A stretch of 64,000 nucleotides of DNA from Silene latifolia (lineage: Eukaryota > Streptophyta > Magnoliopsida > Caryophyllales > Caryophyllaceae). The DNA lies in NCBI RefSeq assembly GCF_048544455.1, contig NC_133526.1:12954889-13018888 (forward strand), given 5' to 3'. The translations under genes and the position numbers were made by a program. The notes below the pieces were generated by a model that had not been told where the DNA came from, ran no database searches, and worked only from the letters and a program-made list of their open reading frames with translations. This document shows positions 11,604-23,890 of the stretch, piece after piece (positions within the stretch are counted from its first letter, which is position 1; every line of letters begins with the position of its first letter).

Positions 11604-14600
11604 CTACCACACTACTCCTTCCATGCCACCAATTCCACCTCTACCACCTGCTGCTCCACCTCTGCCACCTAATGTTCCACCTCTTCCACCCCTACCACTA
11701 TTAATAACCCTGCCACCTCTTCCTATCCTAGTTGGCTGAGCAGTCATTTGGTGATGAGCCTCAGTAGCTGGATTAGTAGTCTGGTGTATGTTATTAGCAG
11801 CTCTAGGTATTCCCCTTCCTCTTTTAGGTGGTTGAGGAGTGGCTATAGCCTTGTCTTTGTCAGGGCACTTTCTCTTGTTGTGGGTTCTAGACTTACATAC
11901 TGAACAAGTCATCTCTAGGCCATGCTTTGTGAGCTTCCCACTTTTTTTGGGATCTTCAAATGGATCCTTCCTTCTGTTTTTCCTAGGTCTGCCTGGACCT
12001 ACCTTTATTTGGGGGGGGGGGGTTCAAGAGTTGATGAACACTAGGCTAGTGCCTCTCACCTGGGCATGAAGTTATCGATGAACCATATATCCTCAGATAA
12101 GTTTCCTTTTTGTAACGATCATCAACATAGTCCTCAGCTTTCTCATATTTGTCAAATATTGCAGCAATTGCATGACCACAGGGGATACCAGTTAAATTCC
12201 ACTTTTTACAAGTGCATTCCCTAGTCTCTAAATTAACAGTCGGGTTATCAGTACCATACATTACCTGGTAGACAATATCACTTGATGGCAGAGGTTTGCA
12301 CATTGCAGCAAGCTCTTTCTCCTTCTCAAGCTTCTCTTGTACCCTAGGGCAGACAAAGGTACATTTGTTCTCCATTTCTGTCTTTTTCTTAACCAACCTT
12401 TGCATCAAAGCAACCCTTATCTCCTCAAGCATATATATGATATGCTTTGTACGAGCACTTATAATGTAGGCATTTAATATCTCTGCCATGTTATTAACTA
12501 TCACATCATTTTTTGAAGTAGTCTTGATGAATGCTCTACAAAAGAGATTTGGGTTGTATGCAAGGAAGGCATCAGCAGCCCTAGGATCCACTTACCTCAT
12601 AGCATCTAGCCCATCCTTAAAGTCAGCTTCATTGTAAGCTTTTGCACAAGCCCAAAACATCATCTACGTACATTTCATCTCCTTTAAATGACTTGTGCCA
12701 ATTTGCAAAAATGTGTCTAGCACAATGTCTGTGCTCAACCCTTGGAAACTCCTTGGCCACCATGGTCAATATGCTCTACAAGGCAGAATAAAAAAGACAC
12801 TATCAAGAAGGCAACATTAACAAGCAAGACAAAATGAAAAATACAAAATATAAGAAAGACAAATTACCTGGTGTTCATCAGAAATAAATGTCCAACCTTC
12901 ACCAGTTTCTTCACCCAAGCATTTTTTAAGTTCTTTAAAGAACCATTGATAGCTATCATTGTTCTCTCCCTCTAGCACAACCTAAGCAAGTGGGAACATT
13001 TGCTCATTGGTATCCCTCCCAACAACAGTAATTAATTGGCCACCCAAAAAGGTTTTTAGAAAACAAGCATCAACACATAACAATTTTCTGCACCCTAAAA
13101 GCCATCCTTGCTTCAAGGCATCAAAACAGACAAAGAATCTTTGGAAAACAGGTGGGTTAGGTCTAATAGCAGGTTTTGTGACCAAAGTGAAGAAACTTGT
13201 AGGATTTCCCTGACTAAGAGCTGCAATATAACCACCCAATTTGCTGTAGTGCTCTTTCATGGAACCATGTAGCATTCTGTGTGCATGATATTTTACTTTG
13301 TATGCATAACCCCTCTTAATTATAACCTTGTAAGTCCTTCTGACAGTTTCAATGATCTCAGTTGCGGGCCAATGAGGTCTTGCCTTAAACACTTCCAACA
13401 ATTGTTTAGCTAACCAAGTACTCTTCAACTGCCTATTCCTACTCATTGTTCTATGACATGTATGTTCAGGATCCACAGATTTGACAATAAAGGTAGTTGT
13501 TGCATTATCCCAGCTTCCATACATCTTAAATGGACAGCCTCCTGCACACCTTATTCTAAGTCTTCTCCCTCTCTCCTTATCACTAACATCAAATGTTAGG
13601 TTCCTACCCTGAGCTAGTGCATACCTAGTGACACAATCCCTGAACATATCCCTGCTTGAAAACCTAATCCCTACACACCACTTCAGTTTGGTGAAGTTAG
13701 TTTTTTCATTCACAGTAGGTAGGCTAGATCTGCTTCTATGACCAGGTCTTGACTCTTCCTCACTTTCTCCTGGAGTATGGATTTCATCTCCACTTTCATC
13801 ATAGTCACTTACAAAATCCTCCATTTGATTATTTCCCACTGCAACTTGATCTGAACCTTGGCCACTTAATATCTTAGATTCAACTTCTAACTGGAGTTGT
13901 TTTGCAACTTTTATAACCTTAACATTTAAATCTTTCAATTTTTTCCTAGCTTCAATTACTTCATCATCATCTGAGGATTGCTCAGATGCAATGTCATTCT
14001 CAATTAATTCCTCCAACACCTCATTAACATCCTCATCTAGACCATCCTCACCATCAACAAAGTTCTCTTCATTAAAATGTTCTAACTGAGGATCTTCATC
14101 CTCATCCTCATCATCAACAAAGCCCTCTTCATTGTCAGGGTCATACCCTGGATCATCAGCCTCATCATCATCACTCTCTTCATTCCAAACTATAGGTGGT
14201 GCTGAATCAGCTGCTGCCTCATATTCAGAGAAAACATCAGCTATAGTAATGTTATTCAACTCATAACAGCCCTTATTATCATCCTCAGGCGGTGTTGAAT
14301 CAGCTACAAGTGGTGCTTCCTCAACATTATTTTTCTGTGAGAACCTTGGTGATGTTCTTGTGGGAGTGGCTGTGGGAATTTTTTTAGAGGGAGTTTTCTA
14401 GGGTTATTTTAATATGCTGCTTGATGGGGCTGTATCAAGTTGGAGGCTTTTAATAGAGGGAGTTATTAGGGTTTCACAGAGAATGAGGCTTTTGTGAGTG
14501 GTATATTGTGGTCCCTTTTTTTCAGAAGTCTTGTTGTTGACTTGAACCTTTTTCCTAGGGACCAGTTTTTGAGGAATATGTACTACATGTGGTTGCCTTA

Positions 14601-14919
14601 ACTCCTCTATGAGCTCAGCTATCTTAGATAAATCAATATCAACAACAAGATAGGCATTTACTACTCTATCACTCTCAGCAATTTGACACATTAATTGAGC
14701 ATTTTTATCATTTAGAGCCCTCTGAAAACCGCCATTAGGATTCCAAAAGTATATGCCGTCAACATTCCTCCTAAATTTATCACATTTCAGAGCTTCTTCT
14801 AGCAAAGTGAACCAACAAAACTTATCTTTCTCATCCCCAACAGTCCTACTCATTCTACCCAGATAAACAAGACCACCCGAATCAAGCATTTTAAATGTTC
14901 TTCCATAAAATAATTTCAT
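11604..14919 (-). pseudogene. MULE-1 transposase (MuDR type), broken
   Basis: Reading leftward from 14919 the domains are as follows. First comes an N-terminal PB1-like region (FYGRTFKMLDSGGLVYLGRM). An acidic Asp/Glu linker follows (about 13,970-14,260). Next is the MuDR-type DNA-binding region (LKWCVGIRFSSRDMFRDCVT, CAGGCPFKMYGSW, H-T-C-H). The MULE catalytic domain starts at CVDACFLKTFLGGQL and has FISDEHQ near 12,880. A SWIM zinc finger (CTCKKWNLTGIPCGHAIAAI) lies near 12,190. A zinc knuckle (CSVCKSRTHNKRKC) and a Gly/Arg-rich tail end it. An intron of about 90 bases fits near 12,779-12,867. Lesions include TAA and TAG close together (14398-14406), TAG replacing the usual Trp after FPLA (12982-12984), and frame changes near 12,600-12,680 and 11,920-12,050. 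The protein cannot be made whole from this copy. Confidence 0.9.
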
Positions 14920-15332
14920 AGTAACTGTTTGCCAGGGATTTGCCTAAATAATAACAAATCAAAAAAACAAGCATAAAAAAAATTCAACACTTTAGGCTGT
15001 GTCGTTACAAAATAAAATCAATTACAAATTAAAATCAATAACAAAAATAATACAAATTAAAATCAAGACAGAAAATGGGAAGAACTACCTGTGTCGTAGT
15101 CATAATCAAAGATCAAAACTTCAGCTAGATGAAGGAGAAGAAGGCATAGAAGAGATTAATGACGTTTAGGAGATGAAGGAGATTGAAGCAGATGAAGGAG
15201 ATTAATAGTGTTTCAGAATTAGGTTAAAAGTAAAGAAGTAAAAGATGGAGTGAGAGGATAATTGGGTAAATGAAAAGTTAGATGAAAGAATTATAAGGTT
15301 TTAACCGGTTGTATAGGTTGCCTTTCCAATTG

Positions 15333-15443
15333 GTTTAAGCTTTAATGATATGTTAATTAGTTGGTTTTATTGTGGGATTAAAGAGAACATGGATTAATAA
15401 TGGAAGACACCCAATAGAATGGATTATTCCTGTTAATTTTTCC
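15333..15443 (-). repeat. MULE-1 right terminal inverted repeat
   Basis: Inverted partner of 9626-9737. TAATGTTTT at 15444-15452 is the right target duplication. The transposase leader lies just inside it. Confidence 0.9.
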
Positions 15444-15452
15444 TAATGTTTT

Positions 15453-15984
15453 TGCATGTCACACTATAGTAGATCTGACAAAAACATTAACTCGATCAAA
15501 AATGCATGACTCGAGGCCTGAAATTAACCTGAACTACAACCTTTGAATGTGACATGAAACCTGAATTATCCTGACCCGACCCGAAATAACCTGAACTTAG
15601 TTAACCATAAACTGACTCCACCCGAAATGACTTGATCCAAAACTACATAACCTGAAAGTTACCTTACAAAACATGGCTTTTATGAAAAAAAACAAATAAA
15701 AAAAAACTGAAATGACTAATTTAAAACACATTTATTTATGTTGAAATATCTACATCTACACTCCTTAAAAAGTCCAAATGTCTGCTACTATAGCCAGAAC
15801 AGTGTTTTTAGCAGTAAGAGGATTATACATCTGATGTATTACTTCCAATTCTATAGTTTTTGAGTATTCTAATCAAGTTTTTGAGTTTTATTTTAAAGTT
15901 TTTGAGTTTTACTATAAAGTTTCTGAGTTTATTCACTTAAAAATTAAGCTCTAAAAAATTACAATAAAACTCAAAAATATTACA
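15453..15984. other. intergenic repeat debris
   Basis: The stretch repeats short CTGA-rich phrases (ACCCGACCCGAAATAACCTG-like, 15,480-15,660) and TTTTTGAGTTTTA-like phrases (15,855-15,930). No coding region is supported. Confidence 0.35.
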
Positions 15985-15986
15985 TA

Positions 15987-16183
15987 CTCCCTCCTATTCA
16001 CTATATTCTTCCCCTTTCCTTTTTGCACAAGAAATAAAAAAGTGAATTTGGACCACACAAAACACACTACCCCACATGTAATTTAATTTGGACCACACAA
16101 ATTAACCCAAAAAAAGAAATAAGGAAGAAAACCCGAATAATCCGAATAAGGAAATAGGGAAGAATATAGTGAATAGGAGGGAG
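15987..16183. mobile_element. Stowaway-type MITE
   Basis: The terminal inverted repeats CTCCCTCCTATTCACTATAT (left) and its reverse complement (right) are nearly perfect over about 30 bases and flanked by TA on both sides (15985-15986 and 16184-16185). At 197 bp and non-coding, this is a typical Tc1/mariner-derived MITE. Confidence 0.9.
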
Positions 16184-16185
16184 TA

Positions 16186-17083
16186 TTAGTTTAGTTAAAT
16201 TTGAGTTTTGACGGAAAAAATATTAAAATCTAACTTATAAACTTTAATATGCTCAAAGAAATATACATATGCTCAAAAACAAATAAAGTTTGAGGCAATA
16301 AGCTCAAAAAAAAATATATATATGCTCAAAAAATAAAAAAGTTGGATGTAGTACATCCGATGTATGTTCATTTTTCTCGTGTTTTTAACCATTTTTTTCA
16401 ATTTTACCCATGGCTATTTTTCTTTCTTAATCTGTGTCAGCCTTCTGCTATATTCTTCTCTTCTCCTCTTTTTCACCTCTCTCCTAGCCAAAAACAGTCA
16501 CCATTATGGCGATCAATAATTGCCCTGTTCATTATTCTGGTTTGTTGATTGTTGATTGTGAGTTAAGGAGAGTAATGGCGATCACGAATTGAATCCCGCT
16601 GATACAAACCCGTCGCAGGTAACTGTTCATTCTTGTGATTTTCTTCATATATGTTAACTATTGAGATGGATTACTGATTGTTAGTTAAATTAGATAATTT
16701 ATTAGGGTTTAGTTTTTGGGTTTAAATTGATTGCATACAATAATTTGGGGCTTTATTTTTTTTGGGGGGGGGGGGGGTGTTAAATTGATTGCATGTAATA
16801 ATTGGGGGTAATTTTAATTTCTGGGTTACTTTGGTGTTTTGCTTTTATTTATCTTTGGTTTGTGCTAAGATAGATAGAATGGTGGAGTATATTCATGTTA
16901 ATCGTCAATATGAAACGGTATTGGACTAAGGCCAGTACAATAATAATAATCCGACTCCTAATAGTATATACTCGCTTATTTTTGGTTGTTTGTTTAGGCT
17001 GGTCGGGTATTTCGAAGAGTTGGTGTGTTGTATTTAGGGTTCAATGGTTCATCTGCCTTCCATCAACATCCACGGTGTAAAAG
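16186..17083. other. possible 5' exon of an unidentified transcript
   Basis: A pyrimidine-rich leader-like stretch (16,400-16,500) is followed by GTCGCAG|GTAACTG near 16,616, which looks like a splice donor after a short first exon. A G-run lies at 16,765-16,778. No protein domain is visible. It could be the first untranslated exon of a transcription unit now split by the FAR1-containing insertion; this is inference. Confidence 0.3.
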
Positions 17084-17370
17084 AAAAAAAAAGTATTAGT
17101 TTAAGAGGATTTACCAATCTTAGTCCAGTCTATAAGAAACTTCTGAATTATAAGGTGAAATATGCTGACTAGCATTTTGCAAGCCATTTTTTTTTTCATG
17201 ATAGTTGTTTAGTCATGTTTTCCATCTTTTCAGTTTACAACTCGCGTCACACTTTACTCTTTGATTGAAAACACTGCTAGAACTTTGTTTCAGGCCTACT
17301 TTAGTCATGTATAGCTCGCGATTCAATGGTGCGTGATAACTAGAGTTGGCATAATGTTTTGATAATATAG
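17084..17370 (+). repeat. 287-bp direct repeat, left copy
   Basis: Nearly identical (a handful of changes) to 24563-24847 and in the same orientation. It brackets the whole FAR1-like block, including MULE-2. It is far too long to be a transposase target duplication. Confidence 0.9.
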
Positions 17371-17756
17371 TAGATGATTTTAAACCACGACCAAGTTTGA
17401 CATTGACATTGTCAATGAGTTGAGCAAAAGGTCTGAGATTCACAAGATAAGGTCTGAGATTCATAAAATTAAGAGCAAAATAGATTATTTTAAACAACGA
17501 CCAAGTTTCACAGAACAAGCCCTAAGATTCACTGAACAAGGTCTGAGATTCACAATATAAGGTCTGAGACCAAGTGTCACAGAACAAGCCCTAATATTCA
17601 CTGAACAAGGTCTGAGATGCACAAGATAAGGTCTGAGATTCACAAAATTAAGAGCAAAATAGATGATTTTAAACCACGACCAAGTTTCACAGAACAAGCC
17701 CTAAGATTCACTGAACAAGGTCTGAGATTCACAAGATTCACTGAACAAGGTCTGAA
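17371..17756. repeat. tandem repeats related to the 110-bp unit (left block)
   Basis: Shuffled copies of phrases such as CAAGGTCTGAGATTCACAAG and AAGAGCAAAATAGAT(G/T)ATTTTAAAC(C/A)ACGACCAAG. The same family forms the regular 110-bp array at 23,320-23,860. Open frames across it only reflect the repeat. Confidence 0.85.
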
Positions 17757-19408
17757 ATGATAAAAACGCTTGATGCTAGATTCAGAACCAAGTTTCACAA
17801 TTCTACGTTCCAGTTTCATAAAATAAGGTTAAGGATTCACAACGTTGACAAAAATAAAACGAGCTTAAAACTTGTCTTCTTCAATCGTCATCTCTATTCT
17901 CATTACATCATTCTTCATTCTCAACTTCTTCCTCTTCTTCCGATGTGTCTCCCTATGTGAAGAATCAAACCTTTATTAGATACTTTTTTTTAGAAAAAAA
18001 AGAATTAGTATACAATAGTAGTTGCGTTTTCAAGCAACACTAAAAAGGAAAGACAAGAGTAGAATTATACATACTTGATTCTCAGGAGGATGCTCTGCAA
18101 ACTCATTTGGACAATTTCTTTTATCGTGGTGTGACATGCATTTACACTTAGCACACAACCTTTTTGGTTTTTTTGCCTTCATAATTGCCTTATTTTTGCT
18201 GCTCACCATCCTTTTACCACTACCTTTGTTTCTAGAGACTTTAGGTGGTAAGATCTTGATTTCTTTTAGAGCCTTGCAGTTGAGAAGGGCCTCCAATTCT
18301 TGTTCTTTGGTCAAAGGCTTTGGGTTTGGCTCCAACTTCTTTTGTAATTCTTTTGTTAGCTTGGCAAACTCTCTCATATCTGACTCTTCTTCTTTTCTTT
18401 TGAGCATACCAACAGTTGCGTAAATCTCAGACCACACCCGAGACATTCCAAACTTACTATTACCAGTAAGATCATTGTTTTCCAGTAGATTTCCATTCAA
18501 ATCATAAACCGGGTTTCTGAGTGCATTCTTACTCCACCTACGCAAAATGTATTTCTCAGGAATTTCCTTAAACTTTCCCGAGCAAATCCAAATGATATGG
18601 TTGCATAAGAAACCTTTCCTTTCAAACAATTTACATGCACAACGGACATCCATTGTTCTCCGATTGTACTCAACTGCATATCTCTTTCGCTTGTTCGCGT
18701 CCTCAACAATTGAAACTTCAAAGTTAGTTACTGGATCTGGTGGGGTGTATCCACAAACACTACACGCATTTACCGAAAATTTAACTTCCTCTTGGAAATC
18801 AAAGAACACTTCATGTGTATAGACCTTCACTGCATGGTCCTCCCAGTTTGACCCGAATAGGGTTTCAGGCATTGAGTTGTGGCTCTGTGCTTCAAGAAGC
18901 TTTAGATTGTGCCTTTATTGGTCCATGGCACTCTCAAATCTCATCCAAAATTCTACAAGAATCCCATATTTATTTTCAAATCTCTTGAAGAAGCTATTCG
19001 AACTCTCTGATCTTTGTGTAGTTTTTAAAATGTTGCCCATCGGCACATTCCAGAAATAAGCGGGTATCCACTGATCTCGTTTCGCAAACTTGCCAGTCAA
19101 CCATTTATTCTCTTCTAACGAAAACTCGCTAATGACTTTAGCCCAATTCTCTTCAAATTCCTCAGGCTCCAAGTCCTCGCTCCAGACAACATTGTTCAGA
19201 CGACTTAAGAAATCAGTCTCTTTACAAATTGTGCTCCCAACCTTGTCTGTTACTTTCTTCATAATGTGCCACATGCAAAAGCGATGTCTTGCTTTTTTGA
19301 ACACGGCTGCAAGTCACAAAATCCACATTATTTATTGTCAGAGATCTTTTGTCACAAATCAAGCTCTAACATTCACAAAACAAGGTCTCAGATTCATAAG
19401 ATAAGAGA

Positions 19409-19417
19409 AATAACAAT
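19409..19417. repeat. MULE-2 left 9-bp target duplication
   Basis: AATAACAAT here is repeated exactly at 23263-23271, on the outer side of each terminal inverted repeat. Confidence 0.95.
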
Positions 19418-19500
19418 GAAAAATTCTTGGGTACTCCAGGAGGACCACATCATTGTCCTCCCTAACCTATTATAAATTGACAACCGGATTCGTATAATTA
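19418..19500 (+). repeat. MULE-2 left terminal inverted repeat
   Basis: Inverted partner of 23180-23262 with about three differences in 83 bases. Confidence 0.92.
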
Positions 19501-20294
19501 GAAAAAAAAAATAACGGACAACTTTCCACATTGTATTTGCGTAAACAGCTGCCTAACTCTTTCAATTTTTTTTCTCTATCCATGAGAACAAAAAAGGGGA
19601 TTCCCGCCAAACACTCATCTTCTTCAACAATCAAAAATCAATCAAGGTGTTCATGAAACATTTAATCAAATTTGTAAGTTTCTTTTTTTTTTTTTGTCTT
19701 TCTCTATTTTCGAATTTCATAGCTTGATATTGCAGTTCATCTTCTTCAACTCCATCATTACTGATTTTTTTTTCTCTTAACTTTGCTTATCAATATTTTA
19801 TAATTGATTTGTACCCAGATCCATTAAAGTGATCTTCTGTTCATATATTGTCACTTTAATTTCCTCAATTTACTCTAGAGATGATTATTAATATAGTTCC
19901 CCGAATTAAAAGTATAGTTTGTGAGGTACTTCTATAAGTTTCAATGTTGTAAAAAATTGATGAGTGGCCTGGGAAAGTATTTGAGTCTAGTTGTTAGGAT
20001 GCTAGAGTGTCAATGTTGTAAAACTAATTTGGGTTTGCTTTTTAGCTTTATTTCTAGTTCTGGGTTTTTGCTCTGTGATGCCATCTTTTTCTTCATAGAA
20101 AAAAAAAGTAAAACAAAGAATTCGCCATTGCTTCAATAGTCCGAACTTCTAACGTCTCATGTAATACGTAAAACTTGTTTAATACAAGGCTCTATTTGAT
20201 GAACTAAAAAGAATAAAGGAAAACTTGAATCATCATTGCTTTAATTCACATGACTGCTTTATTTGATTCAATGCAAGTCGGTCCATTGTGTCAT

Positions 20295-23003
20295 CTGAAA
20301 ATCAAAGAGTGTACATAATAAGAAGGTATGATAAAGGTAGAGGAAAACTTATTGCTAAAATTAAATCTGTTTACCTGAAAAGCTTGATATGGTTCACTGT
20401 CATTAAGCATTTCAGTGAAGGTCATGCCATTGTAAGGAAACATCATTGTCTGGGTATCAACTGTTGTATCATAAGACGATGGGTATATATGAAAGCCTTG
20501 ACTATTCATAACCAAGGGATCTGGTTGTGATATGGTGTTAACTTGTCGAGTTCTTGGAACAACAGGTTCCTTTGCTTCCTTTGATGGATTTTGTTTTTCT
20601 AATAACGTATAAATAGTGATTAGTTTATAGCTTACAAATTTGTATAAGACAATACAAAAAGAAGAAAAACATACTTGATGGTTTTTTTTTTCTCATGAAA
20701 GCTCTTGATACGAGCTCTTGGAGCTCCCTTTGTCCTTACTTTGTTCGGATTTTGAATATGGACCTAGTTGCACAAGCACTCCCATCATAATTTTCCCTCT
20801 CACTCACAAGATTTTCACTTGGGTTATCTTCCATTAACTTCATCTTGCCTAACTCCTTGTTAATATCTATCATGATTTTTCCAAAACCTTCGTCCCATTT
20901 TTTTTTTCGTACTCTCATTCTCGGCGGCTTTCAGAATAATATTATAAGCGTTCCGAAATCTACTACTAGAAAACACATGTTTATCCTTGTTGTCGGATAT
21001 CCCTTTTGACATGGGAAACTCCTCCATACTCTTGGCTTCTTTTGTCCATCTCTTTAATATATATCTCTCAGGAATCTTGGTAAAATTTTGAAGGGCTAAA
21101 ATCTTTAATGCATGTCGACATAAAATCCCCTCTGTTTCAAACATTCTACAAGTACACAAAATAGACGATTATGCCTTGTCGAATGTAACTATACGTATCT
21201 TTACGCTGTCCCCCTTTGATTCTTTCGCTCTCTTTTTGCTCTTTGTCACCCCAGGCTCATTTTGGTCTATCTCTTCTCCCCTTACCTCATATATGGCAGT
21301 AGACCCATCATTATGTAATTCTTTCCAAGTGGTTTCCAGCATCAAAAGGTATTGTGCTTTAAATTTTGCAAACATACTAATGGTGTATACCCTCCTTGCA
21401 TGTTTAATCATTCCATTATTTATCTCACAATAAGGACTACCTTTCCTGCAACGGAAATCCTTGTCAGATTCCTTTTTGCGCCAACGGTTAACAAGATTTT
21501 CAAAACGTTGGACCCAAATAGTCAAGCATGTGGTTGCTGTTGATATATCATTCAAGACATGATTTGTACTTTCACTTCTTTGAGTCGACAAAATCCCAGC
21601 AGAAAAAACATCATTATTCAACCCGGCTGACCACTTATTTCGCATAGTATACAAATTACTCAACCAACTGTTTTTCTCAAGCTCATAATCTACCATCATT
21701 TTCTGCCACATTAACTCAAACTTATCAGAGTTTTCAACACCATCAAAACAACTATAAAATCGACGCATGAACTCACCATTTTTATAGAGTGCTCCCAAAT
21801 AGCCACCAACCTTCTTCCAAATATGCCATTGACATAAGCGATGTCTTGACTCAGGAAAGATCTCTACTATAGCATTTTCCATGGCTTGATCTTGATCCGT
21901 AAAGATTGTCTTCAGAGCTTTGTTACCTATTGAATGCAAAAAGTTTTGAAACAACTATACAAGCGTTTTAGTTCTCTCATTGAACAAAAAGGCACATCCA
22001 AACATAACATTTTCCCATGATGATTAACACCCACAAAAGGTGCACAAATCATATCATACTTATTTGTACGATATGTGTTGTCATATATCACTACGTCTCC
22101 AAAAGCTTCATAATCAAGCATCGATTTACCATCTCTCCAAAAAACATTTGTTAATCTACCATTCTGATCTAACTGAAATGAATAATAAAACATTGGGTCA
22201 GCTAATTACTTGCTTTTGAAATAGTCGATTAGACTTTGAGCATCTCCAGCTTCCATACATTTTTGGGCGGCTTGATTCAAATGATTATAGCAATCTTTTT
22301 TCGTGAATCCGAGATTTTCCTCGCCTTGTGCATCTTTTGCCAAAAAGTCATAAGCATTACTTATTTTGTTACCTGAATTCACTAGATTGTGCATAATGAG
22401 GGCCTTCTCTCGCGTGACTTTGCGAGCGGATCTTATAAGATGTCGTTCATGTGGTTTTGCTAAATAATGATTATGCTCTGTTACATGGTGAGTAACCTTC
22501 CATTCGCCATTATCTTCGACGGTGAACCTAATCATCGCAAGACAACCACATCCGACTTCCAATCTCGAGATCGGAACTTCTTCTTTTTTGGAACTTTGGT
22601 CCCTTTTAAACCCCTCACAACTGCATACAAATTCTTTCTGGCGAATTTTATGTGTCTTACTACAATATCTTGTTTTATTGACTCGTATACCGAACCGACT
22701 TCAGAAGTAGCATAATTATTATATAAATTGTAAGCGTCTTCCTCTTTTGAAACAACTTGGCCAATTAGGTTTCTAATATGAATATTTGGGTTTACCTGCA
22801 AATTTAATGGATGATTAGTATTTTTCTTATAATTTCATTGTTTATCTCCTTTACAAGTATGTGATGTGGAAAAAGAATCGTAGAAACGGGTTACAACAAT
22901 TATACTAAATTAATTCAGTATACAACTAAAGCGTAAAAGTTACTTCTATAAGATAGATTACCTCATTAGTTGAATAATTCAATGATTGATTTGCCGACTC
23001 CAT
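20295..23003 (-). pseudogene. FAR1-type transposase of MULE-2 (FAR1-B), broken
   Basis: Exon 1 (23003-22962) starts with MESANQSLNYSTNE and splices to 22795, giving VNPNIHIRNLIGQVV. A FAR1-type N-terminal zinc-binding region follows (SKEEDAYNLYNNYA ... GCGCLAMIRF ... HNHYLAKPHERHL). The MULE catalytic region has VVIYDNTYRTNKYDMICAPF, IFTDQDQAM, ESRHRLCQWHIWKKV and STQRSESTNHV. Next come a SWIM finger (CTCRMFETEGILCRHALKI) and a C-terminal exon (about 20,590-20,370) with PLVMNSQGFHIYPSSYD. Lesions are a frame change near 22,550, a TAA near 22,205, a frame change plus TAG near 21,960, a TAA near 21,170 and a frame change near 20,880. It parallels FAR1-A but is a different, more N-complete family member. 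Confidence 0.88.
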
Positions 23004-23179
23004 GAAAATTTGACAGGGTAAATTTTGTCTTCTTGTATGCAGGGAATTAATGTGGAGCAGCTTTTCTATATTTTGTCAGTTGATAGGAGTTTATACAAAA
23101 GATTGAGGCGCCATTTTAGTTCTAAATTGGCGGGCAACTATTCAGTGCAAATGAAGATTCTATAGATATTTTTTCCATT

Positions 23180-23262
23180 TAACTATAAGAATCCAGTTGT
23201 CAATTTATAATAGGTTAGGGAGGACAATGATGTGGTCCTCCTGGAGTACCCAAGAATTTTTC
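23180..23262 (-). repeat. MULE-2 right terminal inverted repeat
   Basis: Inverted partner of 19418-19500. The right target duplication AATAACAAT follows at 23263-23271. Confidence 0.92.
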
Positions 23263-23319
23263 AATAACAATATAAGCAATTTCAACAACTTATGACCAAG
23301 TTTAAGAATATTAGCTTTG

Positions 23320-23890
23320 TGTGTCACATAACAAGCCCAAAGATTCACTGAACAAGGTTTGAGATTCACAAGATAAGGTCTGAGATTTACAAAATTAAGA
23401 GCAAAATAGATGATTTTAAACCACGACCAAGTTTCACATAACAAGCCGTGAGATTCACTGAACAAGGTCTGAGATTCACAACATAACGTCTGAGATTCAC
23501 AAAATTAAGAGGAAAATAGATGATTTTAAACCACGACCAAGTTTCACATAACAAGCCCTAAGATTCACTGAACAAGGCCTGACATTCACAAGATAAGGTC
23601 TGAGATTCACAAAATTAAGAGACTGATAGATGATTTTAAACCACGGCCAAGTTTCACATAACAAGCCCAAAGATTCACTGAACAAGGTCTGAGATTCACA
23701 AGATAAGGTTTGAGATTCACAAAATTAAGAGTAAAATAGATGATTTTAAACCACGACCAAGTTTCACATAACAAGCCCAAAGATTCACTGAACAAGGTCT
23801 GAGATTCACAAGATAAGGTCTGAGATTCTCAAGATAAGGTTTGAGATTCACAAAACAAGGTCTCAGATTCACAAGATAAGAGAAATAACA
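23320..23890. repeat. 110-bp tandem repeat array in the FAR1-A intron
   Basis: The phrase GATGATTTTAAACCACG(A/G)CC recurs at about 23,410, 23,520, 23,630 and 23,740, a period of 110 bases. About four full units and broken units on both sides are present. Each unit contains CAAGGTCTGAGATTCACAAG and TTTCACATAACAAGCC. Related units occur at 17,371-17,756 and 19,315-19,405. The repeat-derived open frames with LRPYLVNLRPCSVNL motifs are not genes. Confidence 0.9.

Larger units (their letters stand above)
9626..15443. mobile_element. Mutator-like element MULE-1 (two-gene type)
   Basis: Terminal inverted repeats of about 111 bp (9626-9737 and 15333-15443) differ at only about five positions. Both begin GGAAAAATTAA and continue through CTATTGGG(C/T)GTCTTCC. 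A 9-bp target duplication with one mismatch flanks them. Inside are a rightward GRF zinc-finger relic on the left and a leftward transposase relic on the right, arranged convergently. A small Helitron and a local duplication lie between them. Stops and frameshifts in both genes make the copy non-autonomous. Confidence 0.9.
19418..23262. mobile_element. MULE-2, FAR1/Jittery-type Mutator-like element
   Basis: The element is 3,845 bp. Its terminal inverted repeats of about 83 bp begin GAAAAATTCTTGGGTACTCC, with the first 67 bases identical. A perfect 9-bp target duplication (AATAACAAT) flanks it. It carries one leftward FAR1-type transposase relic. It landed in the large intron of FAR1-A, inside that intron's tandem repeats. 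The ends look intact while the coding region has several lesions, so mobilisation in trans by a relative is likely. Confidence 0.95.

Noticed and set aside
11604-11912. Gly/Arg-rich frame as a stand-alone gene
   Set aside because: It is the C-terminal zinc-knuckle tail of the MULE-1 transposase, separated by frame changes.
17213-17697. Leftward frames with LRPYLVNLRPCSVNL repeats as a repeat protein
   Set aside because: They are translations of the 110-bp tandem DNA repeat and appear in every array copy.
23320-23890. CRISPR-like array
   Set aside because: The 110-bp units are contiguous without unique spacers, and the sequence is plant nuclear DNA.
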